Shown here piece after piece: positions 17,677 through 25,971 of a stretch of 50,173 nucleotides of DNA (positions are counted from its first letter, which is position 1; each line of letters opens with the position of its first letter). Where the stretch lies: positions 1-50,173 of the forward strand of contig NZ_JACVCV010000025.1 in the NCBI RefSeq assembly GCF_017811155.1, in the 5' to 3' direction. Below the pieces are notes generated by a model that had not been told where the DNA came from, did no database searches, and saw only the letters and a list, made by a program, of their open reading frames with translations. Source of the DNA: Lunatimonas salinarum. Lineage in GTDB: Bacteria; Bacteroidota; Bacteroidia; Cytophagales; Cyclobacteriaceae. The translations under genes and the position numbers were made by a program.

Positions 17677-20600
17677 TTAAAACTTGATGGTCGCACCCAA
17701 GGTAAATGTGCGTGGCACAGGGTAACTTTCGTCATCCACACCGATGTTGATACCACCTCGCCGATTTACTTCGGGATTTGATCCTGGATAGGAAGTGATC
17801 AGAAAGAGGTTTTCCGCACTTACAAACAAACGGGCGTTGGGTATGACCGGATTCTTGGGAATTGCATAACCTAAGCTTACGTTTCTCAACCACACGTGTG
17901 TCGCATCATAGATATACCGGGAGTTGGACTCACGCTGCCATTTCCAGGTATTGGTAGTTGCTCCCACGCCATCTCCAGGATTTTCTGGAGACCTCCATCG
18001 ATTGATCCCAGAACGGAGGATATTAAATACCCCATCCATGTTCATCGTAGTCGCTTCGATGTTACGCATCACATCGTAGTTAAATGCCCCTGTGAACAGG
18101 ACATTGAAGTCAAACTTTTTGTAATCACCCCCCAGCGTCAAATTGATGATGTAATCAGGATGCGGATTGCCAATCTCGATCATGTCCTGCTGATCGTAGG
18201 AGATAACTCCGTCCCCATTGGCATCGAAGTACTTGTAGGTACCGGGAACAGCGCCATCCTGTTCTGGCCAGGCAGCGATCTCTTCTTCGGTATTGAATAT
18301 GCCCATCATCCTAAAACCGTGCAGCATGGCCATAGGACGACCAACTTGGGACACGTTGTAAACACTGTAAAATCCACCACTCCAAATCTCATCATTATCT
18401 CCCCGTATCTCCAGTACCTTGTTTCGGTTCAGGGTGAAATTCAGGTTACTTCTCAGATTTAATTGGTTGATTCGGGTTCGGTAGTCCAATGCCAGTTCTA
18501 CACCGCGGTTACGCACACTTCCCACGTTGTCCAGGGAGGAACCAAATCCGGATACGATGGGCATCTCTACCGAGAGCAACATATCGTTGGTAAGCCGATT
18601 ATAATACTCAGCGGTGAAGATCAATCGGTTGTCAAACATGGCCAGATCCAGTCCGATATCCGTTTGCTCCGATTGCTCCCAGCCTAGGTTGGCATTGGCA
18701 AAATTGGCCAACCGCTGCCCATTGGCGATATTACCTCCCAGCACGTAGTTGGAAATAGCCATATTGGACAAGCTGGAATAATTTCCGATTGCGTTGTTAC
18801 CGGTAATACCATAACTGGCCCGCACCTTCAGGTCAGTAATCCAGTTGGTTTGAGGCATAAAGTCCTCCTCCGAAACCCTCCATCCAGCTGAAAAAGCCGG
18901 AAAATTTCCCCATTTGTTGTTTGCACCGAACCGGGAACTACCTTCCCGTCGAATGGATGCCGAAAACAGGTACTTGTCATTAAAGGAGTAGTTTGCCCGG
19001 GCAAAATAGGCCAACAGACTCCAAGAGTATTCACCGGAGCTCGATGTCTGCCGAATCGCTGAATTCAGGTAGCGGTTCACATCATTGGGAAACTCGTTGC
19101 CGTTGCCTTGCAGGCGCTTGAAGGTTTCTTCTTGGGCGGAATAACCCAGTAGACCTTCTACGCGGTGTTGTCCCAAAACTTTACTGTAGGACAGCAATTG
19201 ATCCGCGGCAATGTTCAGTACATTATCGGCGCGCTGCATCAGGTTCGCTTCCCGTGGAGGTGGCTGATTAAATCCAGTGCCTGCGAGGGTAGATGGACGA
19301 TATTCCTTCTGCTCGGTTCCAATCAGCGTAGCATTCACAGAAGTCCGGAATTTGAAGTCTTTCAAAAAGGAAAACTCCAAATACCCATTGCTCAGTACGT
19401 TGTTGGTATTCAGTGTACGCTCCATTTCATGCAATTCCTGGACCACGTTTGCCGTACCAAACACCCCATTGGTTCCACCGATATAGGAGTTGAATGTACC
19501 ATCTTCATTGTAAACTGGATACCGAGGGTCTGCCCAAAGCGCCCTTCCGATCAACGCATCCCTACCGTCGGTAGACGCATAATTTTCCCGAGAATGCGAG
19601 GCGGCAATGTTCCAGCCCATGCTCAACCAATCGTTGATCTTCCCGTCAATGTTCGCTCGGACGTTGAATCGGTCAAAATTGGTGTTGATGACCGCTCCTT
19701 CCTGATTGATGTATCCTACGGAGATCAATGACCGGATGTCGCCCTTGCCGGCTGTCAAGGTGGCATTGTAATTTTGGAATTTGGCGTTTTGATTCATGAT
19801 TTCCTGAAACCAGTCCGTACTGTACTGCGTCTGCTCCGGAAAACGGAATTCCAAGGGTATCTCTTCCAAAGAGGGTTCCCTTCCCTCAAAATACCGCACC
19901 CGATCCTGGAAACTTTCCTTCTTAAACTGGGCAAACTCAGGTCCATTCATCATGATGGTACGTCGGGAGTCCGGCACATTCGTAAAACCTTGGTTCACGA
20001 CAAAGTCTATGCCCACCTTACCTTCTTTGGCGGACTTCGTGGTGATAAGGATTACCCCATTGGATCCCCTAGCACCATAGATTGCAGTGGATGCCGCATC
20101 TTTCAAAACAGTGATACTCTCGATATCCGCAGGGTTTAGGTTTTGACCCAGAGAGGTACCAATCGGAAACCCATCAACGACGAACAGCGGCTGACTTCCC
20201 GCACCCAATGACCCAAGACCCCGAATGGTAATCTCCATTTCCTCTCCCGGTCTTCCGGAGCGCTGCCTCACTTGCACACCGGCCGCCTGGCCTTGGAGCA
20301 ATCGCGACACGTTCGTGGTAGGCACGTCTCCGATGTTTTCCATGTTGATCACCGATACGGCAGAGGTAATGTCCGCCCTACGCTGGGAACCATAGCCCAC
20401 TACCACGACCTCTCCCAAGTCCCCCATGGAGGAATTCAACGAAATCTGATAGCTGGTCTGTGTGGTAACCGGCACTTCAGTGGTTTGAAAACCGATAAAG
20501 CTTACAGTCAATGTTTCACCGGAACTTGCCTGAATGGAAAAATCCCCCTCCATATCGGTGACAGTACCTCGGTTAGAACCCTTCACCAAGATGGAAACAC

Positions 20601-20748
20601 CCGGGAGTGGCTCTGAGTCCTCTGCGGAAACGACCTTACCGGAAATTACTCCGCCTTGCTGGGCATGGAGGTATCCCGGTATCAAAAGCAATGCACAGAG
20701 AAAAAGACAAAGCTTCCCTCTGATCCAACGATCATAAATTTTCTTCAT
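17677..20748 (-). CDS. SusC/RagA-family TonB-dependent receptor, pair 2
   Basis: A 1023-residue receptor when started at the ATG at 20748 (MKKIYDRWIRGKLCLFLCAL); the longer open frame has 21 extra residues before the signal and overlaps the promoter. After the signal (ending LHAQ) come the carboxypeptidase-like domain (ISGKVVSAEDSEPLPGVSIL), the TonB-box region (EVVVVGYGSQ), a plug (PLFVVDGFPIGTSL, AIYGARGSNGVILITTK) and a barrel ending FTLGATIKF. It takes up the SusD-bound ligand. It is co-transcribed with its susD and carries the same upstream element as pair 1, so both pairs should respond to the same signal. Confidence 0.95.
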   Translation of the reverse strand: MKKIYDRWIRGKLCLFLCALLLIPGYLHAQQGGVISGKVVSAEDSEPLPGVSILVKGSNRGTVTDMEGDFSIQASSGETLTVSFIGFQTTEVPVTTQTSYQISLNSSMGDLGEVVVVGYGSQRRADITSAVSVINMENIGDVPTTNVSRLLQGQAAGVQVRQRSGRPGEEMEITIRGLGSLGAGSQPLFVVDGFPIGTSLGQNLNPADIESITVLKDAASTAIYGARGSNGVILITTKSAKEGKVGIDFVVNQGFTNVPDSRRTIMMNGPEFAQFKKESFQDRVRYFEGREPSLEEIPLEFRFPEQTQYSTDWFQEIMNQNAKFQNYNATLTAGKGDIRSLISVGYINQEGAVINTNFDRFNVRANIDGKINDWLSMGWNIAASHSRENYASTDGRDALIGRALWADPRYPVYNEDGTFNSYIGGTNGVFGTANVVQELHEMERTLNTNNVLSNGYLEFSFLKDFKFRTSVNATLIGTEQKEYRPSTLAGTGFNQPPPREANLMQRADNVLNIAADQLLSYSKVLGQHRVEGLLGYSAQEETFKRLQGNGNEFPNDVNRYLNSAIRQTSSSGEYSWSLLAYFARANYSFNDKYLFSASIRREGSSRFGANNKWGNFPAFSAGWRVSEEDFMPQTNWITDLKVRASYGITGNNAIGNYSSLSNMAISNYVLGGNIANGQRLANFANANLGWEQSEQTDIGLDLAMFDNRLIFTAEYYNRLTNDMLLSVEMPIVSGFGSSLDNVGSVRNRGVELALDYRTRINQLNLRSNLNFTLNRNKVLEIRGDNDEIWSGGFYSVYNVSQVGRPMAMLHGFRMMGIFNTEEEIAAWPEQDGAVPGTYKYFDANGDGVISYDQQDMIEIGNPHPDYIINLTLGGDYKKFDFNVLFTGAFNYDVMRNIEATTMNMDGVFNILRSGINRWRSPENPGDGVGATTNTWKWQRESNSRYIYDATHVWLRNVSLGYAIPKNPVIPNARLFVSAENLFLITSYPGSNPEVNRRGGINIGVDDESYPVPRTFTLGATIKF

Positions 20749-20790
20749 ACGACTTAAATTTTGAGTTGATTTGGTTATTGTATTATTTGA

Positions 20791-20846
20791 CAAAACAACT
20801 TGAAATAACAAAAATCAGCATAGACAACCATCCTGTACTGTGCTGT
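20791..20846 (-). promoter_or_regulatory. Promoter and upstream element of susCD pair 2
   Basis: The plus-strand reading ACCATCCTGTACTGTGCTG at 20827-20845 matches the pair-1 element in 18 of 19 positions. On the minus strand TTGTTTTG (20791-20798) sits 29 bases after the element, the place where pair 1 has TACGTTTG. The ATG follows 43 bases later. Confidence 0.5.
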
Positions 20847-21070
20847 TTTTTCAAAATTTATTATGGCGATTAATTATTATGAAAAGTTTTTAAACTGTAA
20901 ACGCAACACTTTTTCTCACTTTAGTTAAGCAAATCCAACGATGGCAGAAAAACGGATACCCGACCATAGAAGGAATACGCCATCCTTCTTTCAAAGGTGC
21001 CGATAGTCAAGTAGAAGAAAAAAGTTCTTGGTTCTCATCACGCTACTTGTGAATAAACCTGGACGTGATG
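20847..21070. other. Gene-free gap upstream of susCD pair 2
   Basis: I see no gene, terminator-quality hairpin or repeat here. The first 70 bases are AT-rich. The rest separates the glycan locus from the DUF418 fragment. Confidence 0.4.
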
Positions 21071-21385
21071 TTAGATCAATTTCCTCCATAGACTCTCCAT
21101 GGGACCCTGCTTGTATACTTTTAGGTATCCTCTTGACGCATATACCTGCAAACCAAAAACCACTACGCACAACAAAAGCAACCGAGAAGGTGCCAGCGTA
21201 CCGAAAAGGCCGAGCCCCAAAAAGGTAAATAGAAAAATACCTACAATTGTCTGCATGAGGTAGTTGGTCAATGCCATCCTCCCTGCAAAGCTTACTAGAA
21301 CGAACAGTTTCGATAGCTTGCTATACTGCACAGGTGAAAAAATGAGCAGGATATAGCCCAAGCTTTGCATTACATCGAACACCAC
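21071..21385 (-). pseudogene. C-terminal fragment of a DUF418 membrane protein
   Basis: The 104 residues contain GRMALTNYLMQTIVGIFLFT, then GLGLFGTLAPSRLLLLCVVV and a final KQGPMESLWRKLI. This is the C-terminal signature of DUF418 family membrane proteins (usually near 350-400 residues). The frame stays open further upstream to about 21500, but that part does not resemble the family, and the N-terminal helices are missing. I read it as a gene cut when the hipBA region arrived or was rearranged. Confidence 0.7.
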
Positions 21386-21530
21386 TATCTGTATTCCGAT
21401 TTTTCCATGGCATGTGTCTGTTATTGCGTTAACCTGATCACAACCTATCCCTACAAATTGATTTTGAATAGTTAGATTGGAACGCTGCTTTGGCGGCAGA
21501 CACTTAGCCTAAGGAGGATAAGCGAAAATA

Positions 21531-21580
21531 TCAGATTTAATTGCTATTATTGTGTTAGATTTAAGCATAAATTACCTTTA
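21531..21580 (+). promoter_or_regulatory. Putative hipBA promoter and operator
   Basis: TTG at 21550-21552 and TACCTTTA at 21573-21580 are 20 bp apart, close to the Bacteroidota -33/-7 pattern. Two direct copies of a TnAGATTTAA-like sequence begin at 21531 and 21555 and could be HipB sites. The box lies only 8 bp before the ATG, so the message would be almost leaderless; this weakens the call. Confidence 0.35.
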
Positions 21581-21588
21581 TTACTACT

Positions 21589-21897
21589 ATGATATCCCTT
21601 ATTTCTCCCGCAAGAGCTCAGCAAATCCTGACTACCATCGTGCGAGAAAAACGATTGGCACAGAATTTAACTCAAGAAGGCTTGGCTGACCGGTCGGGGG
21701 TACCCGTCTCCACGCTTCGGAAGTTTGAACAAAAGGGCAGCATTTCACTCGAATCCTTCCTCAAATTGATGTGGGTACTTGGAGGATTGGAAGATATGCT
21801 GACTGCTTTAAAGGCCTCGAAAACTACTTTCAATTCGATAGAAGAGGTCTTAGCAAAAAACGTTGAAAAAACACGAAAGAGAGGAAGTAGAAAATGA
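21589..21897 (+). CDS. hipB: HipB-like helix-turn-helix antitoxin
   Basis: A 102-residue protein with an XRE-type helix-turn-helix (about residues 14-65: LTTIVREKRLAQNLTQEGLA, DRSGVPVSTLRKFEQKG). The C-terminal tail is basic (KTRKRGSRK). Its stop overlaps the start of the HipA-like gene by 4 bp (ATGA), which is typical translational coupling of antitoxin and toxin. In this family HipB binds DNA at its own promoter and holds HipA inactive. Confidence 0.85.
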   Translation: MISLISPARAQQILTTIVREKRLAQNLTQEGLADRSGVPVSTLRKFEQKGSISLESFLKLMWVLGGLEDMLTALKASKTTFNSIEEVLAKNVEKTRKRGSRK

Positions 21898-23123
21898 AAG
21901 TCGAAATCTCATCAGTGAAGGTCGGTTTGGATTTCGGATCCGGAATACAGTCTGTTGGACGGTTGGCAATTCGTGACCATCGGATATACTTTGAGTTTTC
22001 TGAAGAATTTCTGCAAAAGGGAATTGAAATTTCACCCCTAAAATTATCTCGGCAGCGCGGTGTCATGGAATTGCCACTTCGCCCGTTTGAGGGTTTAGCC
22101 GGGGTTTTTGCGGATTCTTTACCGGACGGATGGGGACGTTTGTTGTTTGATCGAAAGCTACGAGCAAATGGTATCCATCCGTCAGCTGTTTCCAGTTTGG
22201 ACCGCCTCACCTATGTAGGCCTTTGGGGATTGGGAGCGTTGGTATATGAACCGGATCAAAGTCAACCGGTAGATGCTCATATCATTGATCTGGATCTTTT
22301 GGCCAGTCAAACTCAGGAAGTGCTAAAGGGAAACTCGGAGGAAGTATTGAATGAACTTTTGGCATTAAACGGATCCTCGGCAGGAGCTCGCCCAAAGGCC
22401 CTGATAGGACTGGATGATACAAAAAGTGTCATCCATCATGGAGCCAAACAGTTGGGGAATGGACTTGAGCCCTGGATTGTAAAATTTCACAATACACAAG
22501 ACGGAGAGGATGCGGGGGCAATTGAATACTGCTATGCCATCATGGCGAAGGAGGCTGGTATTGCCATGCCTGATACCCATTTGTTTAATGCTAAAAAAAG
22601 TGGAGCCGGCTACTTTGCTGTCAAGCGTTTTGATAGGATCGGTAGCAGAAGGCAGCACATGCACACCGTAGCTGGCTTGTTGCACTCCGATTTCAGAACA
22701 CCCTCACTTGACTACGAAGATCTCTTAAATCTGACTGGGGCGCTTACCAAAGATATTAGGGAGGTTGAAAAAATGTTCCGCTTAGCTGTATTTAACGTTC
22801 TTGCCCACAACAGAGATGACCATGCCAAGAATTTCAGTTTTCTAATGGATCATTCCGGTGCTTGGAAACTGGCACCGGGCTATGATCTCACGTTCTCTGG
22901 AGGACCCTCCGGAGAGCAAAGTACATTGGTATATGGCGAAGGAAAAAATCCAGGTATAGACCACTTGACCAAACTTGCCATGGAGGCAAATCTTTCCAAA
23001 ACAACCGTAATTAACGTGATCGACCAAACCCAAACAGCGTTACGCAAATGGGAATCTTTAGCTTCTGAATTCGGAGTAAGTAAATCAAACATCCTATTGG
23101 TTTCCAAATTTCTGAGGATTTGA
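21894..23123 (+). CDS. hipA: HipA-like serine/threonine kinase toxin
   Basis: A 409-residue protein of normal HipA length. It has the N-terminal HipA domain (GLAGVFADSLPDGWGRLLFD at about 67-86), a Ser-rich loop GSSAGARPKA (160-169) equivalent to the autophosphorylated loop of E. coli HipA, a nucleotide-binding Lys in WIVKFH (194-199), the catalytic loop HNRDDHAKNFSF (305-316) and a metal-binding YDLTFS (330-335). All kinase landmarks are present, so it is probably active. E. coli HipA phosphorylates glutamyl-tRNA synthetase; the target here is not predictable. It is coupled to the antitoxin gene by a 4-bp overlap. Confidence 0.9.
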   Translation: MKVEISSVKVGLDFGSGIQSVGRLAIRDHRIYFEFSEEFLQKGIEISPLKLSRQRGVMELPLRPFEGLAGVFADSLPDGWGRLLFDRKLRANGIHPSAVSSLDRLTYVGLWGLGALVYEPDQSQPVDAHIIDLDLLASQTQEVLKGNSEEVLNELLALNGSSAGARPKALIGLDDTKSVIHHGAKQLGNGLEPWIVKFHNTQDGEDAGAIEYCYAIMAKEAGIAMPDTHLFNAKKSGAGYFAVKRFDRIGSRRQHMHTVAGLLHSDFRTPSLDYEDLLNLTGALTKDIREVEKMFRLAVFNVLAHNRDDHAKNFSFLMDHSGAWKLAPGYDLTFSGGPSGEQSTLVYGEGKNPGIDHLTKLAMEANLSKTTVINVIDQTQTALRKWESLASEFGVSKSNILLVSKFLRI

Positions 23124-23219
23124 AAGCAGAGAAAAACCGGTATTCCTAAGTTGATTTAAACGGCATTACGAGACACAATACATCCTACGCTCCGCGAGAC
23201 CAAAACACCACATAAAAAC

Positions 23220-23244
23220 AAAAGACTGCACTTGGCAGCCTTTT
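23220..23244. terminator. Bidirectional hairpin between hipA and the propeller gene
   Basis: Arms AAAAGACTGC and GCAGCCTTTT pair with one mismatch around a 5-nt loop; each strand ends in a short T-run. It lies between two convergent genes and can serve both. A second, weaker pair of inverted repeats follows at 23271-23299. Confidence 0.6.
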
Positions 23245-23326
23245 GTGAATTTATTCAATTGTATAGATAGGGCTAAACGACCTAGCCCGTTTGTAAACGG
23301 CTCCTTTTAGCGTTTTCTACTAGGAT

Positions 23327-24394
23327 TTACACCCGTTCCAATTTCACCGGATACGTCTTTTTTGATGCCCATTGAGGTACGTAGATGTTGCCATCCCGAT
23401 CCACACATACATCATGAGGATGCATAAAGCCCATAAATGATCTGTCTTTCCGTTGCTCCTGCAGTTTGCCGCCGACATATTCCGGAGCGGTACCACCTGG
23501 CGTGCTGACCACTTTGTCGTTGGCATCTAGGATGGTGATGTAACCGGAATTGGGGTATTCCTGCGTGGTGCTTCGGTACACCGCTGCATACACATTATCG
23601 CCGTGCAGAACGGGTCTACACACGAAGGAACCCGGCATGGGGATGGTTTTGAGGTATTTGCCATCCAGTGTGAAGCGCTTATACTGCATATTTCCCCGAT
23701 CTGTAATCAACAGGGTTGGATTGCTTTTATTGCGTGTATCTACCACGATGCCGTGGCAGCAATTAAACGTCTCGTCCGAACTTCCGGCACCGCCAAATGT
23801 CCGAATAAGCTCACCCTTTGCGTTGTACTGCATTACGTGGTTTTTACCGTATCCATCCACCACATAAATGTCACCATTGGCCGGGTTGATCGCAGTTTCT
23901 GTAGGCACAAATTGGTTGGGAAAATCGTACTTACCGTTTTCCCGCGGGTAATCCAATTTCATCACTTCCTTACCTTTCAGGTCAGTCTTGATTACCTGAT
24001 GACGGGCAGTGTCGGTGATGAACAAAAACTCTTCCCCTCCTTCATTGCTCAGGGTGAGTCCATGTGCACCCGGATAGGTGGTACCCCAGCTTTCCAAAAG
24101 TTTTCCCGACTTGTCGTATACCAGAATATTGTTTTTGGTTTCGTTGGTCAGCATAAAAAGCCTGCCTTTGGCATCTTCCACCATCTCATGACAGTCGTTT
24201 ACAGGGTTTTTGCCTGCGTCAAGGACTCCCCAGCCCTCGATGACACGATAGCGGTATGAGCCGTGGCCCAGAATAGTTTCTTTTTTCATAGCATGGGTTT
24301 TTTGGATAATGATCGTGGGTGCCACTGCACCAGCTAGGGCGGCAACACCTGTTTTTTTCATAAATGATCTCCGCGATTCTTGTGGTTTTTTCAT
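23327..24394 (-). CDS. Tat-exported 6-bladed beta-propeller (NHL-type) protein
   Basis: A 355-residue protein with a twin-arginine signal (SRRSFMKK at 7-14) followed by a hydrophobic stretch and a cleavage-type KTHA. The mature part is a run of propeller blades (for example HEMVEDAKGRLFMLTN, HGLTLSNEGGEEFLFITDTA, HPHDVCVDRDGNIYVPQWAS). Such propellers are usually binding scaffolds, sometimes lyases or lactonases; no catalytic motif can be picked out here. It lies downstream of the DUF1501 gene on the same strand but behind a strong terminator, so it probably has its own promoter or depends on read-through. Tat export suggests folding before export. Confidence 0.8.
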   Translation of the reverse strand: MKKPQESRRSFMKKTGVAALAGAVAPTIIIQKTHAMKKETILGHGSYRYRVIEGWGVLDAGKNPVNDCHEMVEDAKGRLFMLTNETKNNILVYDKSGKLLESWGTTYPGAHGLTLSNEGGEEFLFITDTARHQVIKTDLKGKEVMKLDYPRENGKYDFPNQFVPTETAINPANGDIYVVDGYGKNHVMQYNAKGELIRTFGGAGSSDETFNCCHGIVVDTRNKSNPTLLITDRGNMQYKRFTLDGKYLKTIPMPGSFVCRPVLHGDNVYAAVYRSTTQEYPNSGYITILDANDKVVSTPGGTAPEYVGGKLQEQRKDRSFMGFMHPHDVCVDRDGNIYVPQWASKKTYPVKLERV

Positions 24395-24476
24395 TGATGG
24401 GAAATTGAGTGGGTTAATCTGTATGGTTCATAGTGATCGCTTTACGCCCGAAGGAAACCGTCAAATGGAACAAAAA

Positions 24477-24506
24477 GGGAAGACCTGCCCGTTATCAGGT
24501 CTTCCC
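24477..24506 (-). terminator. Rho-independent terminator after the DUF1501 gene
   Basis: Perfect 11-bp arms GGGAAGACCTG/CAGGTCTTCCC with an 8-nt loop. On the minus strand it is followed by TTTTTGTTCC. It lies 12 bp past the DUF1501 stop codon and separates that gene from the propeller gene. Confidence 0.9.
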
Positions 24507-24518
24507 TTCCATGGTAAC

Positions 24519-25946
24519 TTAGGCCAAGAGATCCAACTCCGCCTTGCCCAATCCATCCGGTGTGGTATAGAAGGGCCTTTTTTCGATTTCGTAATGCTTC
24601 TCGGGGTCTATCCCCAATGCGTGGTACATGGTTTGATGGATGCTATCTATCTTGATTGGCTTTTCGATGGTTTTACAGGGTCGCTCATCCGCTGTCTTTC
24701 CGTACACGTGACCTCGCTTGATGCCACCACCAAACATCAGCATGGAGCACCCGTCTGTAAAGTGGCGGTGCATGCCGTAATTCTTCATGTCTTCGATAAT
24801 ATCCGGCACCTCTACTTGATCTTTCACCTTCAGGTCAGGGCGGCCCTCGGTAAGCATATCTCTGCTGAATTCACTCGCCAAAATGATCATGGTTCGGTCC
24901 AGCCTCCCACTCTCGTCCAAGTCTTTAATCAACTGCGCAATGGGCGCATCGATCATCTTTTTCATATCTACCAGCCTCGTGTGTCCGTTTTCATGGGTGT
25001 CCCAGCCAAAAAACGGCTCGTATTCGGTGGTCACACTGATAAACCGGGCACCCTGCTCAACCAACCGCTTTGCCATCAGGCACCCAAGTCCAAATTTACC
25101 GGTATTGTACGCGTCATATTTCTCCTTCGGCTCCTGACTCAGATCAAATGCCTTCGCTTCAGGCGAGTTAAGCAAGATGTACGCCTGCTCCATAGAGCGC
25201 TTCAGGGATTCCTTTTGGTAGTCACTTCCAAACTCACCCATGGCACTTTCACTGATGAGGCGCTCGTACAGTTGGTTTCTGGATTCAAATCGTTTGGTCG
25301 ACATGCCCACAGGCGGTCGCACACTATCGAGGCCACCGGTAGGATCCGGGATCAGAAAGGGACCATATTCACTTCCCAAGAAACCGGCGCTGTGAAAGGC
25401 CTTTAGCTCTTCTCCCTCGCCTACCGTAAATCGCTGTCCTATATTGATAAATGCAGGAATTACCGGATTCAATGGGCCCAATTCCTTTGATATCCAAGAT
25501 CCCATGTGCGGAACCAGCACCGATTGGGGCGGTTCGTAACAGGTATGCCAATGGTATTGGTGTCGCGTATGCAAAATATGCCCGAGGTCAGCCGCCACAT
25601 AAGAGCGTATCAGCGTGCCACGGTCAATGATCTGTGCAATGTTCTCCAGGCCTTCCGAGAAATGTATCCCATCCAATGCCGTAGGAATGGAAGGGAAGGT
25701 ACTCAATACCTCTTTTGATTCCATCCCTTTGCGAAAGGGGGTATACCTCTTCGGATCAAAGGTTTCGGTATGGGCCATGCCCCCCGCCATGTACAGGAGT
25801 ATAACACTGTCTGCGGTGGTGGGCATCGCCTGCGTGCGTTGGCAGGAACTGAGTAAACCGGACAGCGGTGCACCCATCGCCATGGTGGCCATGGCCGCTG
25901 CGCTGGTTTTTTTGAGAAAGTCCCTTCTATTCCTAAGCGTCTTCAT
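24519..25946 (-). CDS. DUF1501 family protein, Tat-exported
   Basis: A 475-residue protein with a twin-arginine signal (NRRDFLKK at 6-13) and a Cys after SGLLSS at residue 35, so possibly a Tat lipoprotein. Typical DUF1501 stretches of the sulfatase/phosphatase-like fold are present: LLYMAGGMAHTETFDPKR (about 50-67), EPFFGWDTHENGH (about 308-320), MIILASEFSRDM (about 354-365) and MLMFGGGIKRGHVYGKT (about 402-418). DUF1501 proteins are nearly always encoded with PSD1/DUF1553 proteins, as here (25 bp gap). Their function is unknown; a hydrolytic or carbohydrate-related role has been suggested from fold and context. Confidence 0.88.
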   Translation of the reverse strand: MKTLRNRRDFLKKTSAAAMATMAMGAPLSGLLSSCQRTQAMPTTADSVILLYMAGGMAHTETFDPKRYTPFRKGMESKEVLSTFPSIPTALDGIHFSEGLENIAQIIDRGTLIRSYVAADLGHILHTRHQYHWHTCYEPPQSVLVPHMGSWISKELGPLNPVIPAFINIGQRFTVGEGEELKAFHSAGFLGSEYGPFLIPDPTGGLDSVRPPVGMSTKRFESRNQLYERLISESAMGEFGSDYQKESLKRSMEQAYILLNSPEAKAFDLSQEPKEKYDAYNTGKFGLGCLMAKRLVEQGARFISVTTEYEPFFGWDTHENGHTRLVDMKKMIDAPIAQLIKDLDESGRLDRTMIILASEFSRDMLTEGRPDLKVKDQVEVPDIIEDMKNYGMHRHFTDGCSMLMFGGGIKRGHVYGKTADERPCKTIEKPIKIDSIHQTMYHALGIDPEKHYEIEKRPFYTTPDGLGKAELDLLA

Positions 25947-25971
25947 GATGATGTTGAATTTATTTTCGCTG

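Noticed and set aside
24309-25406. 365-codon open frame on the plus strand
   Set aside because: It lies antisense to the DUF1501 and propeller genes, has no domain pattern and a His/Arg-rich composition typical of a shadow frame.
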